DNA of 64,000 nt from Ridgeia piscesae (Eukaryota > Annelida > Polychaeta > Sabellida > Siboglinidae), in the NCBI GenBank assembly GCA_025642075.2, contig JAODUO010000950.1, positions 62,001 to 126,000 of the forward strand, in the 5' to 3' direction. Below the pieces are notes generated by a model, which saw only the letters and a list, made by a program, of their open reading frames with translations, ran no database searches and was not told where the DNA came from. Position numbers and translations under genes: made by a program. The stretch's first letter is position 1; every line of letters starts with the position of its first letter. Below are positions 37,501-45,089 of this stretch, in pieces.

Positions 37501-37934
37501 CCTCCCTCCCTCCCTGCCTCCCTCCCTCCCTGCCTCCCTCCCTCCCTCCCTCCCTGCCTCCCTCCCTGCCTCCTCCCTCCTCCTCCCTCCTCCCTCCCTC
37601 CCTCCCTCCCTCCCTCCCTCCCTGCCTCCCTCCCTCCCTCCCTCCCTCCCTCCCTCCCTGCCTCCCTCCCTCCCTCGAGAATGGACGTTTATACAAATTG
37701 TTGACGCAGCTACAGAGAAAGCATGTTTGCCAATATTCAGATTAGTACAAACATAGTTTAAATAAAACACTGTAATGACCAACTGATGACCATGCATACC
37801 TCCATTGTAGCCTCACTTTCACGCCGGATGCACAACGCCTCTTTGCGGCCAACACCGACGGCACGGTGGTGGTGTGGGAACTGCCGGTGACACGCGGCTC
37901 CAGCAAAGACGTCATCTTCATCCCCTTCCTGTGA
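278..37934 (+). CDS. LYST: LYST (lysosomal trafficking regulator) homologue, 3' 38 exons
   Basis: This is the C-terminal half of a BEACH-WD40 protein that controls size and traffic of lysosomes and lysosome-related organelles. Exons read from splice sites, phases and continuity: 278-451, 902-1177, 1625-1823, 2156-2290, 2891-3778, 4855-4997, 6833-7002, 7524-7653, 8199-8310, 8894-9020, 10203-10288, 10837-10974, 12663-12926, 13587-13726, 14152-14226, 15021-15152, 15515-15688, 16279-16355, 17328-17516, 17642-17787, 18123-18228, 18982-19043, 19501-19559, 20591-20743, 21814-22058, 23326-23392, 24151-24310, 24993-25115, 25871-26088, 26633-26803, 27107-27299, 28412-28548, 29114-29212, 35025-35167, 36067-36164, 36840-36993, 37214-37285, 37811-37934. 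All introns are GT-AG, phases agree at every junction, and the sum (6,159 nt) is a multiple of three ending in TGA. The family is about 3,800 residues in mammals, so the 5' half lies before the window. BEACH signatures ([49 protein letters not shown]) and the order PH-BEACH-WD40 identify it. LYST rather than NBEA is inferred from closeness of PH, BEACH and WD40 wording to vertebrate LYST as I remember it. Confidence 0.93.
2891..3778 (+). CDS. LYST: LYST exon 5: large charged linker exon
   Basis: This 888-nt exon, phase 1 at both ends, is by far the longest in the visible gene. It encodes residues 262-557. The start ([19 protein letters not shown]) and the middle ([17 protein letters not shown]) look ordered. 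The rest is a polar, acidic/serine-rich linker with a basic patch ([19 protein letters not shown]) and a D/E-rich end, typical of a disordered interdomain stretch. The acceptor is TGTGTTGCAG at 2,881-2,890 and the donor GTAAGT starts at 3,779. The basic patch next to SDSQES could be phosphorylation-regulated, but that is inference only. Confidence 0.82.
4687..4920 (+). repeat. 117-bp tandem duplication covering the start of exon 6
   Basis: 4,687-4,803 and 4,804-4,920 are near-identical (ATTACAACAGTAACT start). The copied part includes the acceptor TTTGCAG and the first 67 bases of the exon. The upstream copy has no proper donor, and reading through it reaches a stop (AACAGTAACTAA), so the downstream copy is the exon. 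Confidence 0.85.
4855..7002 (+). CDS. LYST: LYST exons 6-7, separated by a minisatellite intron
   Basis: Exon 6 (4855-4997) and exon 7 (6833-7002) encode residues 558-661. Joined, they give an uninterrupted helical stretch ([18 protein letters not shown]), followed by [17 protein letters not shown], wording close to the helical core of LYST/NBEA proteins. For exon 7 two in-phase acceptors exist, after CAACAG (6,811) and after CCATGCAG (6,832). I chose the second because it has the better pyrimidine tract and gives the more natural helix; the first would add seven residues. The intron between them (4,998-6,832) is mostly a 16-bp tandem array. A partial copy of exon 6 with its acceptor lies just upstream (4,687-4,803). 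Confidence 0.82.
5608..6803 (+). repeat. 16-bp minisatellite, about 75 copies
   Basis: The unit is GTCTATACGGAGCAGT with two variable bases (TATACGG, TATATGG, TATGTGG, TATGCGG). It fills most of LYST intron 6 and stops about 30 bases before exon 7. The unit length is not a multiple of three and contains no stop in any forward frame, which explains three overlapping long forward frames; none is a gene. Confidence 0.95.
7010..7390 (+). repeat. GAT/GATG-rich tract (intron 7)
   Basis: Imperfect GATGAT repeats with interspersed GGT, non-coding despite open frames. Confidence 0.75.
7402..7512 (+). repeat. About 36-bp tandem repeat, three copies
   Basis: Units of CCTTATAAGGACATGCCCAT plus ATATGGACACA precede exon 8. 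CCTTATAAGG is itself palindromic and equals a CArG (SRF) consensus core; three copies occur just upstream of the acceptor. Confidence 0.8.
7524..10974 (+). CDS. LYST: LYST exons 8-12: helical scaffold
   Basis: Exons 7524-7653, 8199-8310, 8894-9020, 10203-10288 and 10837-10974 encode residues 661-859. Segments such as [56 protein letters not shown] and [16 protein letters not shown] are amphipathic helices without a catalytic motif. Phases at the ends of the five exons are 0,1,2,1,1. Exon 10 is the least certain at its 5' edge, because its acceptor after GCTCCAG at 8,893 is preceded by an AT-rich tract. The intervening introns contain a SINE (7.87-8.14 kb), a MITE and a foldback element (9.5-10.1 kb). 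Confidence 0.78.
7868..8145 (+). mobile_element. SINE, 5'-truncated copy in LYST intron 8
   Basis: Starts at a box B-like GGTTTGAATCC and continues through TTGCTCCAGTTCACTCAG to the tail GTAAAGTGCTTTGAGCAGTC and CGCTATATAA. This is the same family as the two minus-strand copies, but the box A half is missing, so it is probably dead. Confidence 0.6.
8520..8610. repeat. (TA)n/(CA)n palindromic microsatellite
   Basis: TA tract, A tract, ACACACACACACATATAT then ATATATGTGTGTGTAAATAT; complementary CA and TG runs can form a hairpin. Confidence 0.85.
9522..9818 (-). mobile_element. MITE family A, copy 1 (LYST intron 10)
   Basis: Ends are inverted: TCTGGGGACGATTTCAT on the left, GTGAAATGGTCCTCAGG on the right, with subterminal TTAAGAGCTCTTAA palindromes. 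The interior (ATCACTAAACACAATATGTG on minus) matches copies 2 and 3. No coding capacity. Confidence 0.6.
9836..10103. mobile_element. Foldback element in LYST intron 10
   Basis: Arms are complementary: TAATTACTAAATGACTTACC...TCAAGAAAGT on the left and ACTTTCTTGAGAGGTAAATC...TAATTA on the right. The inner arm CAGCTGTCTCTCACAGCCTT pairs with AAGGCTGTGAGAGACAGCC around a centre at about 9,950. The right arm carries about 50 extra bases with GTAAGTAAGT. Non-coding. Confidence 0.7.
10975..12662. other. LYST introns without notable content
   Basis: Intron 12 (this span) shows no repeat or gene. The same holds for introns at 1,178-1,624, 10,289-10,836, 12,927-13,586, 13,727-14,151, 15,153-15,514, 17,788-18,122, 18,229-18,981, 19,044-19,500, 20,744-21,813, 23,393-24,150, 26,804-27,106, 27,300-28,411, 28,549-29,113, 35,168-36,066 and 36,165-36,839. 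A SINE-tail-like GCGCCTTTGAG...GGCGCTGTATAAATG lies at 4,420-4,465 in intron 5, and a similar piece at 46,923-46,970 in the third 7B2 intron. Confidence 0.5.
12663..17516 (+). CDS. LYST: LYST exons 13-19: pre-PH helical region
   Basis: Exons 12663-12926, 13587-13726, 14152-14226, 15021-15152, 15515-15688, 16279-16355 and 17328-17516 encode residues 859-1209. Recognisable pieces are [77 protein letters not shown] and a basic coiled-coil-like end ([17 protein letters not shown]). This is the conserved segment immediately before the PH-BEACH module. A GT inside exon 13 (12,814) could act as a donor, but reading through keeps a conserved-looking frame to the donor at 12,927. Exons 15 (75 nt) and 18 (77 nt) are short. 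Confidence 0.8.
14560..14765 (+). repeat. Dispersed repeat family B, copy 1
   Basis: Shares AAGCTCAGA, CAACAAACAAAAT.ATTTG, GGAGTTGATTCCAG.TTGTTGG and TTTGCCAATATTGAG with 20,175-20,420. Lies in LYST intron 15. Class unknown. Confidence 0.55.
15897..16190 (+). repeat. 17-bp minisatellite, about 17 copies
   Basis: Unit GTATGAGCACGTCATAC with GCATGTCAT variants, in LYST intron 17. Confidence 0.9.
16907..16970. repeat. (TA)n microsatellite
   Basis: About 32 TA units next to the intron 18 palindrome. Confidence 0.95.
16971..17256. mobile_element. Long palindrome (MITE-like) in LYST intron 18
   Basis: The left arm CGCCAATGTTGTTTACAGC.CTTGACAATGTTTGTAAGATT is the reverse complement of the right arm ending AACAACATTGGCG. 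The interior is AT-rich with a 79-bp direct repeat (ATTTTATTGAATTGTATTAT at about 17,081 and 17,160). It abuts a (TA)n tract (16,907-16,970). No gene inside. Confidence 0.7.
17642..20743 (+). CDS. LYST: LYST exons 20-24: pre-BEACH and PH-like domain
   Basis: Exons 17642-17787, 18123-18228, 18982-19043, 19501-19559 and 20591-20743 encode residues 1209-1385. The segment [20 protein letters not shown] matches the vertebrate LYST pre-BEACH wording (WY.P..YP.SWQLD.TEG). [22 protein letters not shown] and [17 protein letters not shown] form the PH-like fold packed against BEACH (residues about 1290-1385). Exons 22 (62 nt) and 23 (59 nt) are very short and exon 20 has no long open frame around it; they were found from phase continuity and homology. 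A 27-bp minisatellite ends at the acceptor of exon 24. Confidence 0.88.
20175..20420 (+). repeat. Dispersed repeat family B, copy 2
   Basis: Collinear with copy 1, with GTTGGCGCAGCTACAGGGAA near the end. A third, short copy is at 37,690-37,745 (GTTGACGCAGCTACAGAGAA, TTTGCCAATATT). This copy runs directly into the 27-bp minisatellite at 20,415. Confidence 0.55.
20415..20588 (+). repeat. 27-bp minisatellite before exon 24
   Basis: About six units built on TGTGTTTGATGAGAACCTGA. The unit is a multiple of three, so it gives a repetitive frame (FDENLMRDV), but that frame enters exon 24 out of phase. Confidence 0.85.
21814..26803 (+). CDS. LYST: LYST exons 25-30: BEACH domain
   Basis: Exons 21814-22058, 23326-23392, 24151-24310, 24993-25115, 25871-26088 and 26633-26803 encode residues 1385-1713. 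BEACH starts near residue 1412. Visible blocks in order are [137 protein letters not shown] and [18 protein letters not shown]. All core motifs are intact, so the domain looks functional. BEACH is a non-enzymatic scaffold. The exon order and lack of frameshifts argue against a pseudogene. Confidence 0.95.
22103..22772 (+). mobile_element. MITE family A, copy 2, split by a LINE fragment
   Basis: Begins GATCTGGGGACCATTTC and ends TGAAATGGTCCCCTG, with TTAAGAGCTCTTAA-like subterminal palindromes at about 22,508 and 22,733. Removing the LINE insert at 22,125-22,503 leaves about 290 bp, similar to copy 1. Confidence 0.6.
22125..22503 (-). pseudogene. LINE 3' fragment nested in a MITE
   Basis: The minus strand encodes [18 protein letters not shown], then [20 protein letters not shown] and a tail with SGKKQGRRR, the typical C-terminus of an RT protein from RTE/Nimb-type LINEs. 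The 3' end is a short GAA-rich tail (AAGGAAGAAGAAG). It interrupts MITE sequence at 22,125 and 22,503, in LYST intron 25. Confidence 0.7.
24368..24610 (+). mobile_element. MITE family A, copy 3, diverged
   Basis: Contains TAGGACCGTTCCACTAAGG, AAATCCATCATTAACTAGAA and GAGGACACTATTTCTGTGAC, collinear with copy 2. The right end is lost in LYST intron 27. Confidence 0.45.
25374..25526. repeat. (TA)n with palindromic flanks (intron 28)
   Basis: Several TA runs. AGACTTAAAAACATATAT at about 25,452 pairs with ATATATGTTTTTAAGACT at about 25,510, so the second half can form a cruciform. Confidence 0.85.
26182..26410 (+). repeat. 29-bp minisatellite, about 8 copies (intron 29)
   Basis: Unit starts ACATGATTGGTCCAGGGTTG and ends TGTTGAGGA or TGTTGAAGA; two alternating variants. 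Confidence 0.9.
27107..37934 (+). CDS. LYST: LYST exons 31-38: WD40 propeller and stop
   Basis: Exons 27107-27299, 28412-28548, 29114-29212, 35025-35167, 36067-36164, 36840-36993, 37214-37285 and 37811-37934 encode residues 1713-2052 and the TGA at 37,932-37,934. Blades visible include [17 protein letters not shown] through CIIWDINR, a degenerate blade [17 protein letters not shown] without a WD dipeptide, [19 protein letters not shown], and [20 protein letters not shown] ending in VWELPV. Exon 33 is followed by a 5.8-kb intron dominated by a purine-rich minisatellite; phases still agree (0 and 0), so the join to exon 34 is supported. The C-terminus ends KDVIFIPFL. Confidence 0.92.
29192..29461 (+). 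repeat. Triplicated end of exon 33 with its donor
   Basis: ACCAAGTTCAACCCCTCCAA|GGTAGGG at 29,192 recurs at 29,307 and, as ACCAAGTTCAGCCCCTCCAA, at 29,438. The first spacing is 115 and the second 131 bases. The first copy is the exon end; the others are intronic. Confidence 0.85.
30180..34915 (+). repeat. 29-bp purine-rich minisatellite, about 160 copies (intron 33)
   Basis: Unit built on GAGAGACAGGAGATGGAGAG plus a variable purine end (AGGGAGGGT, AGGGAAAGT, AGTGAGGGT, AGGGACAGT). About 90 percent purine on the plus strand. A 219-bp segment at 32,537-32,755 recurs identically at 33,836-34,054, showing higher-order duplication. It is preceded by irregular GA-rich DNA (29,860-30,180). The very long minus-strand open frames here are translation of the repeat. 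Confidence 0.95.
37315..37675 (+). repeat. CCCT/CCGT pyrimidine-rich tract (intron 37)
   Basis: CCCT-type repeats flank about 22 pure CCGT units (37,368-37,455). A copy of dispersed family B follows at 37,690. Confidence 0.9.
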
Positions 37935-38995
37935 TGGCAGACTCACCGATGACGTCTTGTGATATCAGCGAAGATATCACCTTATCTTATTCCTCTGACA
38001 GACTGGGGACATCCACGTACTCAGAGTTGACACTCATTGTTGACGTCATTTAACATCAGCACCAACGTAATCTTCATCTTGTTTATCTGATGGCTTATAT
38101 AAAACAAACTGACGAAATCCGTGTAGGAAGAGTTTACGGATTCGTTAACATTACTTGATGATCACGTGACATGACGTGATATAATCGCTGTGATGTGTTT
38201 GGATACCTCATCGAATCGCTGGACGAGATTAGGGTCTGTTTGAAGCACACACAATGCAATCGCAGTAGCAGTTCATTATTTGTGCTACCGGGCAGGTCAC
38301 TCTGTCATTGTCTTTGTGATATTTTATGTACCTCAAGAACTGTTTATGAAGATGCAGTTGTTGACAAATTGGTCATATTTACAGAGTGAATGCTACGCAG
38401 GGAGATTATGTTTACGTGTCTTGTCTTTTAGGAATTTGTGAACAACTAATGATAGTAAAATGACGGCGATCGTTGAGCGTGATGTGATGCAGGGAAGCTG
38501 ACTGTTAGAGTACGTGTGAGAATACACGTCATTACTTCATACTCTTGCTCTGACCTTGGAACAGATGCTTGACTCGTTGATCTCAGTGTTATGTCATCTG
38601 TTCTCTGGCCTTATTTGTCAGGTTTATTGTACCGGTGACTTTGTAGCTGTAGTGAATGCAACAGTGAATGTGACGTGTCAACAACGAAACGTTCTGCGAT
38701 TGTATCTGGTGGACTGCTGCAATGTGACCTGTGATTATGTCAACATCACCAATGCACTGCATGATGAGTTTGTTTTGCAGCTAATTGAATTGCCAGAATT
38801 AATGTTCATAAAATAGTAGCCACACAGGATGTTGGAAGCCATCGTTGTGTGCCAAGTATCATAAACTACTGTGTATGGGTAAATGCATTAAGGTATTTTA
38901 TATAATTACAGCACATTTCAGGCCATTGTTAACTCGCTGTTTTGTTTGACATTCCACTTTGAGGTAATGTTCGTATTCATGTTCATGACATCGGG

Positions 38996-39247
<252 letters not shown>

Positions 39248-39829
39248 TGTGTATTTCCAAGTGGAAAATACAAACGAAGAAAAATACAGTATACAAAGGC
39301 GTAAACATTTATGTGGAAATGGCGGAGATAGGAGTGCTGTGTTCAGTAACTACTGTCCCCAACGTGATTGTCATGTGTACAGGTATAATGACACATTTGT
39401 AACAGTGACTCTGTGATGATGACTGTATAGCGACTTTTCTGGCTGCGTTTTGAGTATAGTGATTAATTGTGTAAATATGATAATTGACAATAATTGTACA
39501 GAATGAAGTGATGTACTCGTAATCATGAACAATTGGGTCATTGTGTAATTAAGCCGGAGTAAGTGTTTTGCAGACAGTATGTTATAAAGAGAACGAATCA
39601 ACTATTGTTGAACTAGTCAGCTCTGCCTGTTAATTCTAGTAGTTCGTCAAGACATGTTATGAAAACTGTATATTGCATGTGCCAAGTGTACGCCAAACTA
39701 GACTATTGGCTGCAGCTTGGATGCCAAAGACAACACTTTCTGACTTTGTTTTTAAACTTGTCAATTTATCAGCAGCGCCATATCTCGGAGAAGTGGAATC
39801 TTAGGTTTGGTTTAGGCAAATGTGACATG

Positions 39830-39835
39830 AATAAA
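39830..39835 (+). terminator. Candidate LYST poly(A) signal
   Basis: AATAAA followed by T/G-rich DNA (GTTTCGTTGTTGC). It is the first canonical hexamer I noticed after the LYST stop, about 1.9 kb downstream. If used, the 3' UTR would contain the pure ATTG array at 38,998-39,246. Weak evidence. Confidence 0.3.
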
Positions 39836-42044
39836 AATGTTTCGTTGTTGCTGTTCCCGATAGTTGAGTTTGTTTTGACGACGTAGGCGTGATACAAATG
39901 ATATGTTGACACGGATTTCATCAAGACGTCAGGTAAATTTGCGGTGCACACTGAGCCAAGTAAAACAACGTATAAATAACAAAATGGTTGTGTAAGGTGC
40001 GAGCCATATGTATGTATTTGCAGGGTATGTTGACATCTTTATCCTGCGGGGTTGTCAGTTCATCTACAACCGTCGGCAAGAAAAATAATGCATTAATTTT
40101 TACCTCCCTGTTGGTAAAGTTATGTAACAGTTCTAGCGTTTGTGCAGGTCGTAAGACGTACGTAAATTTATAAATCGTACGTTATGCGTGTTCCCTGCGA
40201 TTAAGTTATAGGGCTGCGATATCAGACGGGAGCGTTTAATGTAACGAATGCAACGTGAAAGCGCGTGTTTGTGTGCGTGCGTGTAGCGTTGGAGGATGGG
40301 TACACTTGCTATATTACTAACGATACTGAAGTTCGGTACTACTTGCGTCACAACTTATTGTTGTGGGGGCAAATTAAAACTTTGAAACAAACACCCTCCT
40401 TTTAGAAAGATAGCCTGTTGATGCGGTGAACTTAAAGTTAAGTTTCTTTTGGTGTAATGCTGACGTGAAGTGACTGTCACGGTGATGGTGCGCCGCCGAG
40501 AACGTTCGAGTTACAGCTTTCGTTTAAATCAAAAGTAGACATGCAGGTTATGTGGGTGAATGCGTTTGATTGGCAGGTGTACGCTTTCGGAAGTGGCATT
40601 GAGGTAGAAAACTGAAGAGATTACGAATTGAGTGTTGTATGTACTAACGAATACGGCGAAGATCACGGACGTGACAAAATAGTAGTAACACGCTATTGAA
40701 AACTGAACTTGTTAAAACCAAACGTACGAGGTTGCTGGTGTGATAGGTTGACTCGGGGTAAGTATTGGGAAAAATCACGTTTACCACGCTGCTTTGGATT
40801 CGATATACACCTGTACTACTAATGATGGCAAACTCTGTATTAATTGCTTTAAACTTTTGCTGTCATTCGTCCAATTTCAGATATATATTAGTGACAGTCG
40901 CTAAGCTTTCTCGGGGAGCGATTTATTTCCAGGGTATAGCCACAGAAATGTAAATCTGAGTGTCACAGGTGAGAAGCCGGTCGAAGATCTATTTGAGCTA
41001 GTTTGACCCCCATTACGGCTAAGCTTATTTTTACTTTCACACGTGTCGTTGCTAGTAAGTATGTAGTCAATTTCATGGAAGCGCGTAACAGCCGTACATT
41101 ACAAAGAGTAGCCTATACAAGTATTAACATTCGTGGGTGATATACCGGCGTGCATGTTTCGGAGAAGATTAGCAGAAGGTGCGGCAAGTGCGATCCCGGA
41201 AACGGCGGACAAACGCATTGTCCTCCGCGTGAATGCGGCGTTTCCGGGAAGGCGCAATAACAACATTCGCCGGGAAATCGATTGTTTCTATGCCGACGAC
41301 CGCAGCGGTCGATTCGTGCCACGGGCTGTGTGGGAGGCACTAGTCTCGCGCACAACACCGGCGGATTATATCGTCGTGACATCGACAGTGTACGCGTCGT
41401 ACAGATCTCTCGTACATACAGTGTGGATTGTTTAGATATCAGGAGGGATACTACCGCCTTAACATGTTTTAATACGGATTTTCTTCAAGTGTTTTTCTTT
41501 TTGTATGTGTTCATCACGTACAATTGAATGAAACATTTACAATGGCCAGACAGATACTGTTATGTTAGGTGTATTGACTCCAGAATAGAGCGGGTTTGGT
41601 TTGGTGTTCGTAGTGTGAACGGTGGTGACACCCTATCGAAATATGACCGGTTAGTCGGTGCAAAATGTTATACGTAGTTAGTACTAGTTACCGGGATATA
41701 ATGTATGGATATAACAGGAATTTTAAGTCGAAACGTATTTCATCAAACAATATGACCAACATTGGCCCACGAAGATGGGCGGTAAAACGCCACACTTTTA
41801 TAGTTATATTTCGCATGATTGGTTAACAGAGTGAATGACATGGACATAACGTTCGTCAGCGCGACCATCTTCGCCAAGCTGTGGACCGATTCTGGATACA
41901 CGGATAACGTGTTTATTTGAAATTACTACACATTGTGTACACTAGCAGATAATTATCAGAACACAAATACTTGTCCAAACGTCAAATAGTTTAATAAGTT
42001 CATTCATATATTTACATGTAGCCCTTATTCATATTATATATTTA

Positions 42045-42049
<5 letters not shown>

Positions 42050-42092
<43 letters not shown>
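42050..42092. repeat. (TA)n microsatellite
   Basis: About 21 TA units. Confidence 0.9.
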
Positions 42093-42097
<5 letters not shown>

Positions 42098-42186
42098 ATT
42101 ATTCTTTGCTGTCATAGTGTCGATGATGACATCAGTGTAGGGTTTCGTCACTGATGCAGTCCTTATTCATATTATATCCATTTTAT

Positions 42187-42524
<338 letters not shown>

Positions 42525-43006
42525 TCATTCCTTTTGTTTCATTTCGAATTATAAATCAGTTTGAGTGGTTGAAAACTACTGGAACATTTAAGGACCTTTA
42601 GAAAATTTGAAATGTCTCCATCAAACCCTACTATCTTGACGTTCAACCATTCTTGTGTAAATCATTTTGTATGTGCAAACCATGCAACCCTCAGAGAATG
42701 TGAGTGACAAAGAACTGCAGTAATTGTTAACACATTGTGAATCGTGATCGTGTGATTAATAAATCAATTAACACCAATATATTTGAAGCGCGATGAGCGA
42801 GTTTTATACTATTTTGGATCGTTATGGCGGGCAGGCAGAACCGCTGCTGGCGGAAGGTCATTTACGAACGGCATGTGAAACACGCTGGTGGCTTCTACGC
42901 CGTCAGAGCGTCGTTGGCGAGCAGGAATGAATTAATTATGTACATGACGCAGGCGGTCGCTGATTGAACAGCGGTTTTCGCGGATTCGGTGACATTCGCC
43001 TAGAAT

Positions 43007-43014
43007 TGACGTCA
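43007..43014 (+). promoter_or_regulatory. Perfect CRE (TGACGTCA) at the 7B2 5' end
   Basis: An exact palindromic cAMP response element lies directly before a stretch that looks like the transcription start and first exon of the 7B2 gene. A YY1-like GCCATCTT follows at about 43,027. CREB control of neuroendocrine secretory genes is established; its action here is inferred from position. Confidence 0.45.
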
Positions 43015-43099
43015 GTTCGTCCGGTCAGCCATCTTTTAGTGTTGTCTTTCCGAACCGGACCGCAGATTCACGCTTATTCAGCGAGTTGAAAGGAAAACG
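43015..43099 (+). other. Probable non-coding first exon of 7B2
   Basis: A GC-richer stretch ends in a strong donor (AAAACG|GTGAGT, GT at 43,100-43,101), and no coding frame continues into it. The first coding exon at 44,719 has a good acceptor (CCGGTTTCAG) only ten bases before its ATG, so an upstream non-coding exon is required; this is the best candidate. The 5' limit is a guess. The (TA)n at 43,518-43,588 and 44,260-44,344 would fall in its 1.6-kb intron. Confidence 0.4.
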
Positions 43100-43515
43100 G
43101 TGAGTACTGTTATCACTGGTGAGGTAGGTCGGGTAAATGTTGTAACAGCATCGAACAGAACAACATCTGTATCGATGCAATGCGGCCACGAAATAATAGA
43201 AGAATGCGGCTGAATAAATTAACTGCCAGAATGTCTTCAACGTGACCAGCATCCTAGAAATTATATTATATTCTGACAGCTGGACTTACTAAGACAGTTC
43301 GATCTTATGTAGGACTGCCATCTGTATTAATCATGGGATTAACTGTTTGTTAATTGCACCACGATCAATAGATTAAGAAAAGCCTATGTAAACGAACGTC
43401 AATACAAGATATACACCATCCATAATAAATGCTGTGTTAATTTATAAATAGGTATGTCGTAAATTGTTGTAGCACACATAGTTTTAATGGACACTGAACA
43501 CGTACTGTAAGACTG

Positions 43516-43517
<2 letters not shown>

Positions 43518-43588
<71 letters not shown>
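43518..43588. repeat. (AT)n microsatellite
   Basis: About 35 AT units in the presumed first 7B2 intron. Confidence 0.95.
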
Positions 43589-43592
<4 letters not shown>

Positions 43593-44257
43593 TATAGACA
43601 GTAACATACCGTCAACGAATACCATAGAGTTGCGTTGGTAGTTGTTGTCTGTGACAATGGTTTCTCCACTGTCACGCTGTATTGCCCTACAAAGCGTATA
43701 GGTCTTGTTTCCAGAAACCGCCCGGAAAACAAATATTAAAATAACCGAATTATAAAAATTGTAATCGATGGGCTACGCTTCTCGGACAAAACACCACGAG
43801 TGATATTCCGTGTTGTCGTGCATCAAATTCAACTTCAAGGGACTGATGTATCGTGGGATCGGCTTTTTGTGAGATCGGATTTATATGTCGTAGATGGGCA
43901 CTGTGGGAGATCTGACTGGTATTTCGTAGGATTGGCATGTTTAATTATGACGTTGTCGATGACAGTTAGTCCCAGCGTGATCTAGCGACCAACGGACTAG
44001 GCTACGTCAATCTCGGGAGGGAGACCCCGAGGGGGGTTTTATGTTTAGACACGCGATGCATTTCCATGCAAAAATAGAGTTGCACAACAGGCTAAAAAAA
44101 CCAACGAAGTATTTCTATAGCGGATACATTTCAACGACCTACTGAAATAACCAATCATGGAATTTAAATACATCAGTCGTGTAACACAAAGAACAAGCCA
44201 TTTGGTGCCGTTTGCGCGGGACCTAAGTTCATAATTTATTTATCACAGGATTGGGGG

Positions 44258-44259
<2 letters not shown>

Positions 44260-44344
<85 letters not shown>
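44260..44344. repeat. (TA)n microsatellite
   Basis: About 42 TA units in the presumed first 7B2 intron. Confidence 0.95.
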
Positions 44345-44347
<3 letters not shown>

Positions 44348-44718
44348 CAGTGTATATACAACTATATGTGTATATACATATATTTGTGTTTGTGTGTCTG
44401 TCTGTGTGTTTGATTGTGTGTGTATATGTGTGTTTGTCAGGCTGTATGCATTGAATGTCATATTCTGTAATAAAGTTATTAACTTATTAATTAATTAACT
44501 AAAATTACGTGTCTTAAACATTCGATGTTAACGACGCCTAAACGATGACGATAACTGAATACTATTAAATTAATAACAATGCAATTTTGCATAGCGTCCC
44601 AATACACTTATAAATATATAATAAAACGCTGTATGACTAAAACCTGGATATACAAATAAACCACGAAACACTGTCGTCCAGTCATATTCAGTTCCATTTT
44701 CGACTCTTCCGGTTTCAG

Positions 44719-45089
44719 AAACGACGCCATGATGTGTAGAATGATAGCGGCGGCCATGGCTGTGATACTGGTGGCGTCTCTGGCTGCTGCCGGCAACTAC
44801 GACGGACAGAGGTATGACGGTGCAGCCGGCTACGACGATTTGCTCCTGCAGGATCTCTACAAGCGGCTGTCGCTGATGACCGACGACGGAAGCAACTACG
44901 ACAACGCGGCAGGAGGCGACGGCTTGTGGTCGGACAACGCGCCGCTGAACGGCGACGAGGACAAGATGGCGAACGCCGCCTTCCCGACGCCCGGCAGCGA
45001 AGACGAGGCACTGAAAGCGAGGCTGCGTGATCATGAGTACTTGGAACACAGCTCTCTGCTGAGTGAAGACGGCTTGCAGTACGTCTCAG
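44719..45089 (+). CDS. SCG5: 7B2 exon with signal peptide and acidic N-domain
   Basis: The exon begins after CCGGTTTCAG; the ATG is at 44,729 in context ACGACGCCATGATG. A second methionine follows directly, and a third is at residue 5. Residues 22-120 are rich in D, G, N and Y (repeated YDG/YDD-type pieces), then the conserved block FPTPGSEDEALKARLRDHEY. The donor is CTCAG|GTATAG at 45,090, phase 1. Confidence 0.88.

Noticed and set aside
37154..37797. Frames rich in RTDG/PSLPPS
   Set aside because: CCCT/CCGT repeat inside LYST intron 37.
41113..41435. Overlapping 89- and 100-codon frames in a CpG-rich patch
   Set aside because: No recognisable wording, splice partner or repeat relation. 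May be a fragment of an unknown repeat.
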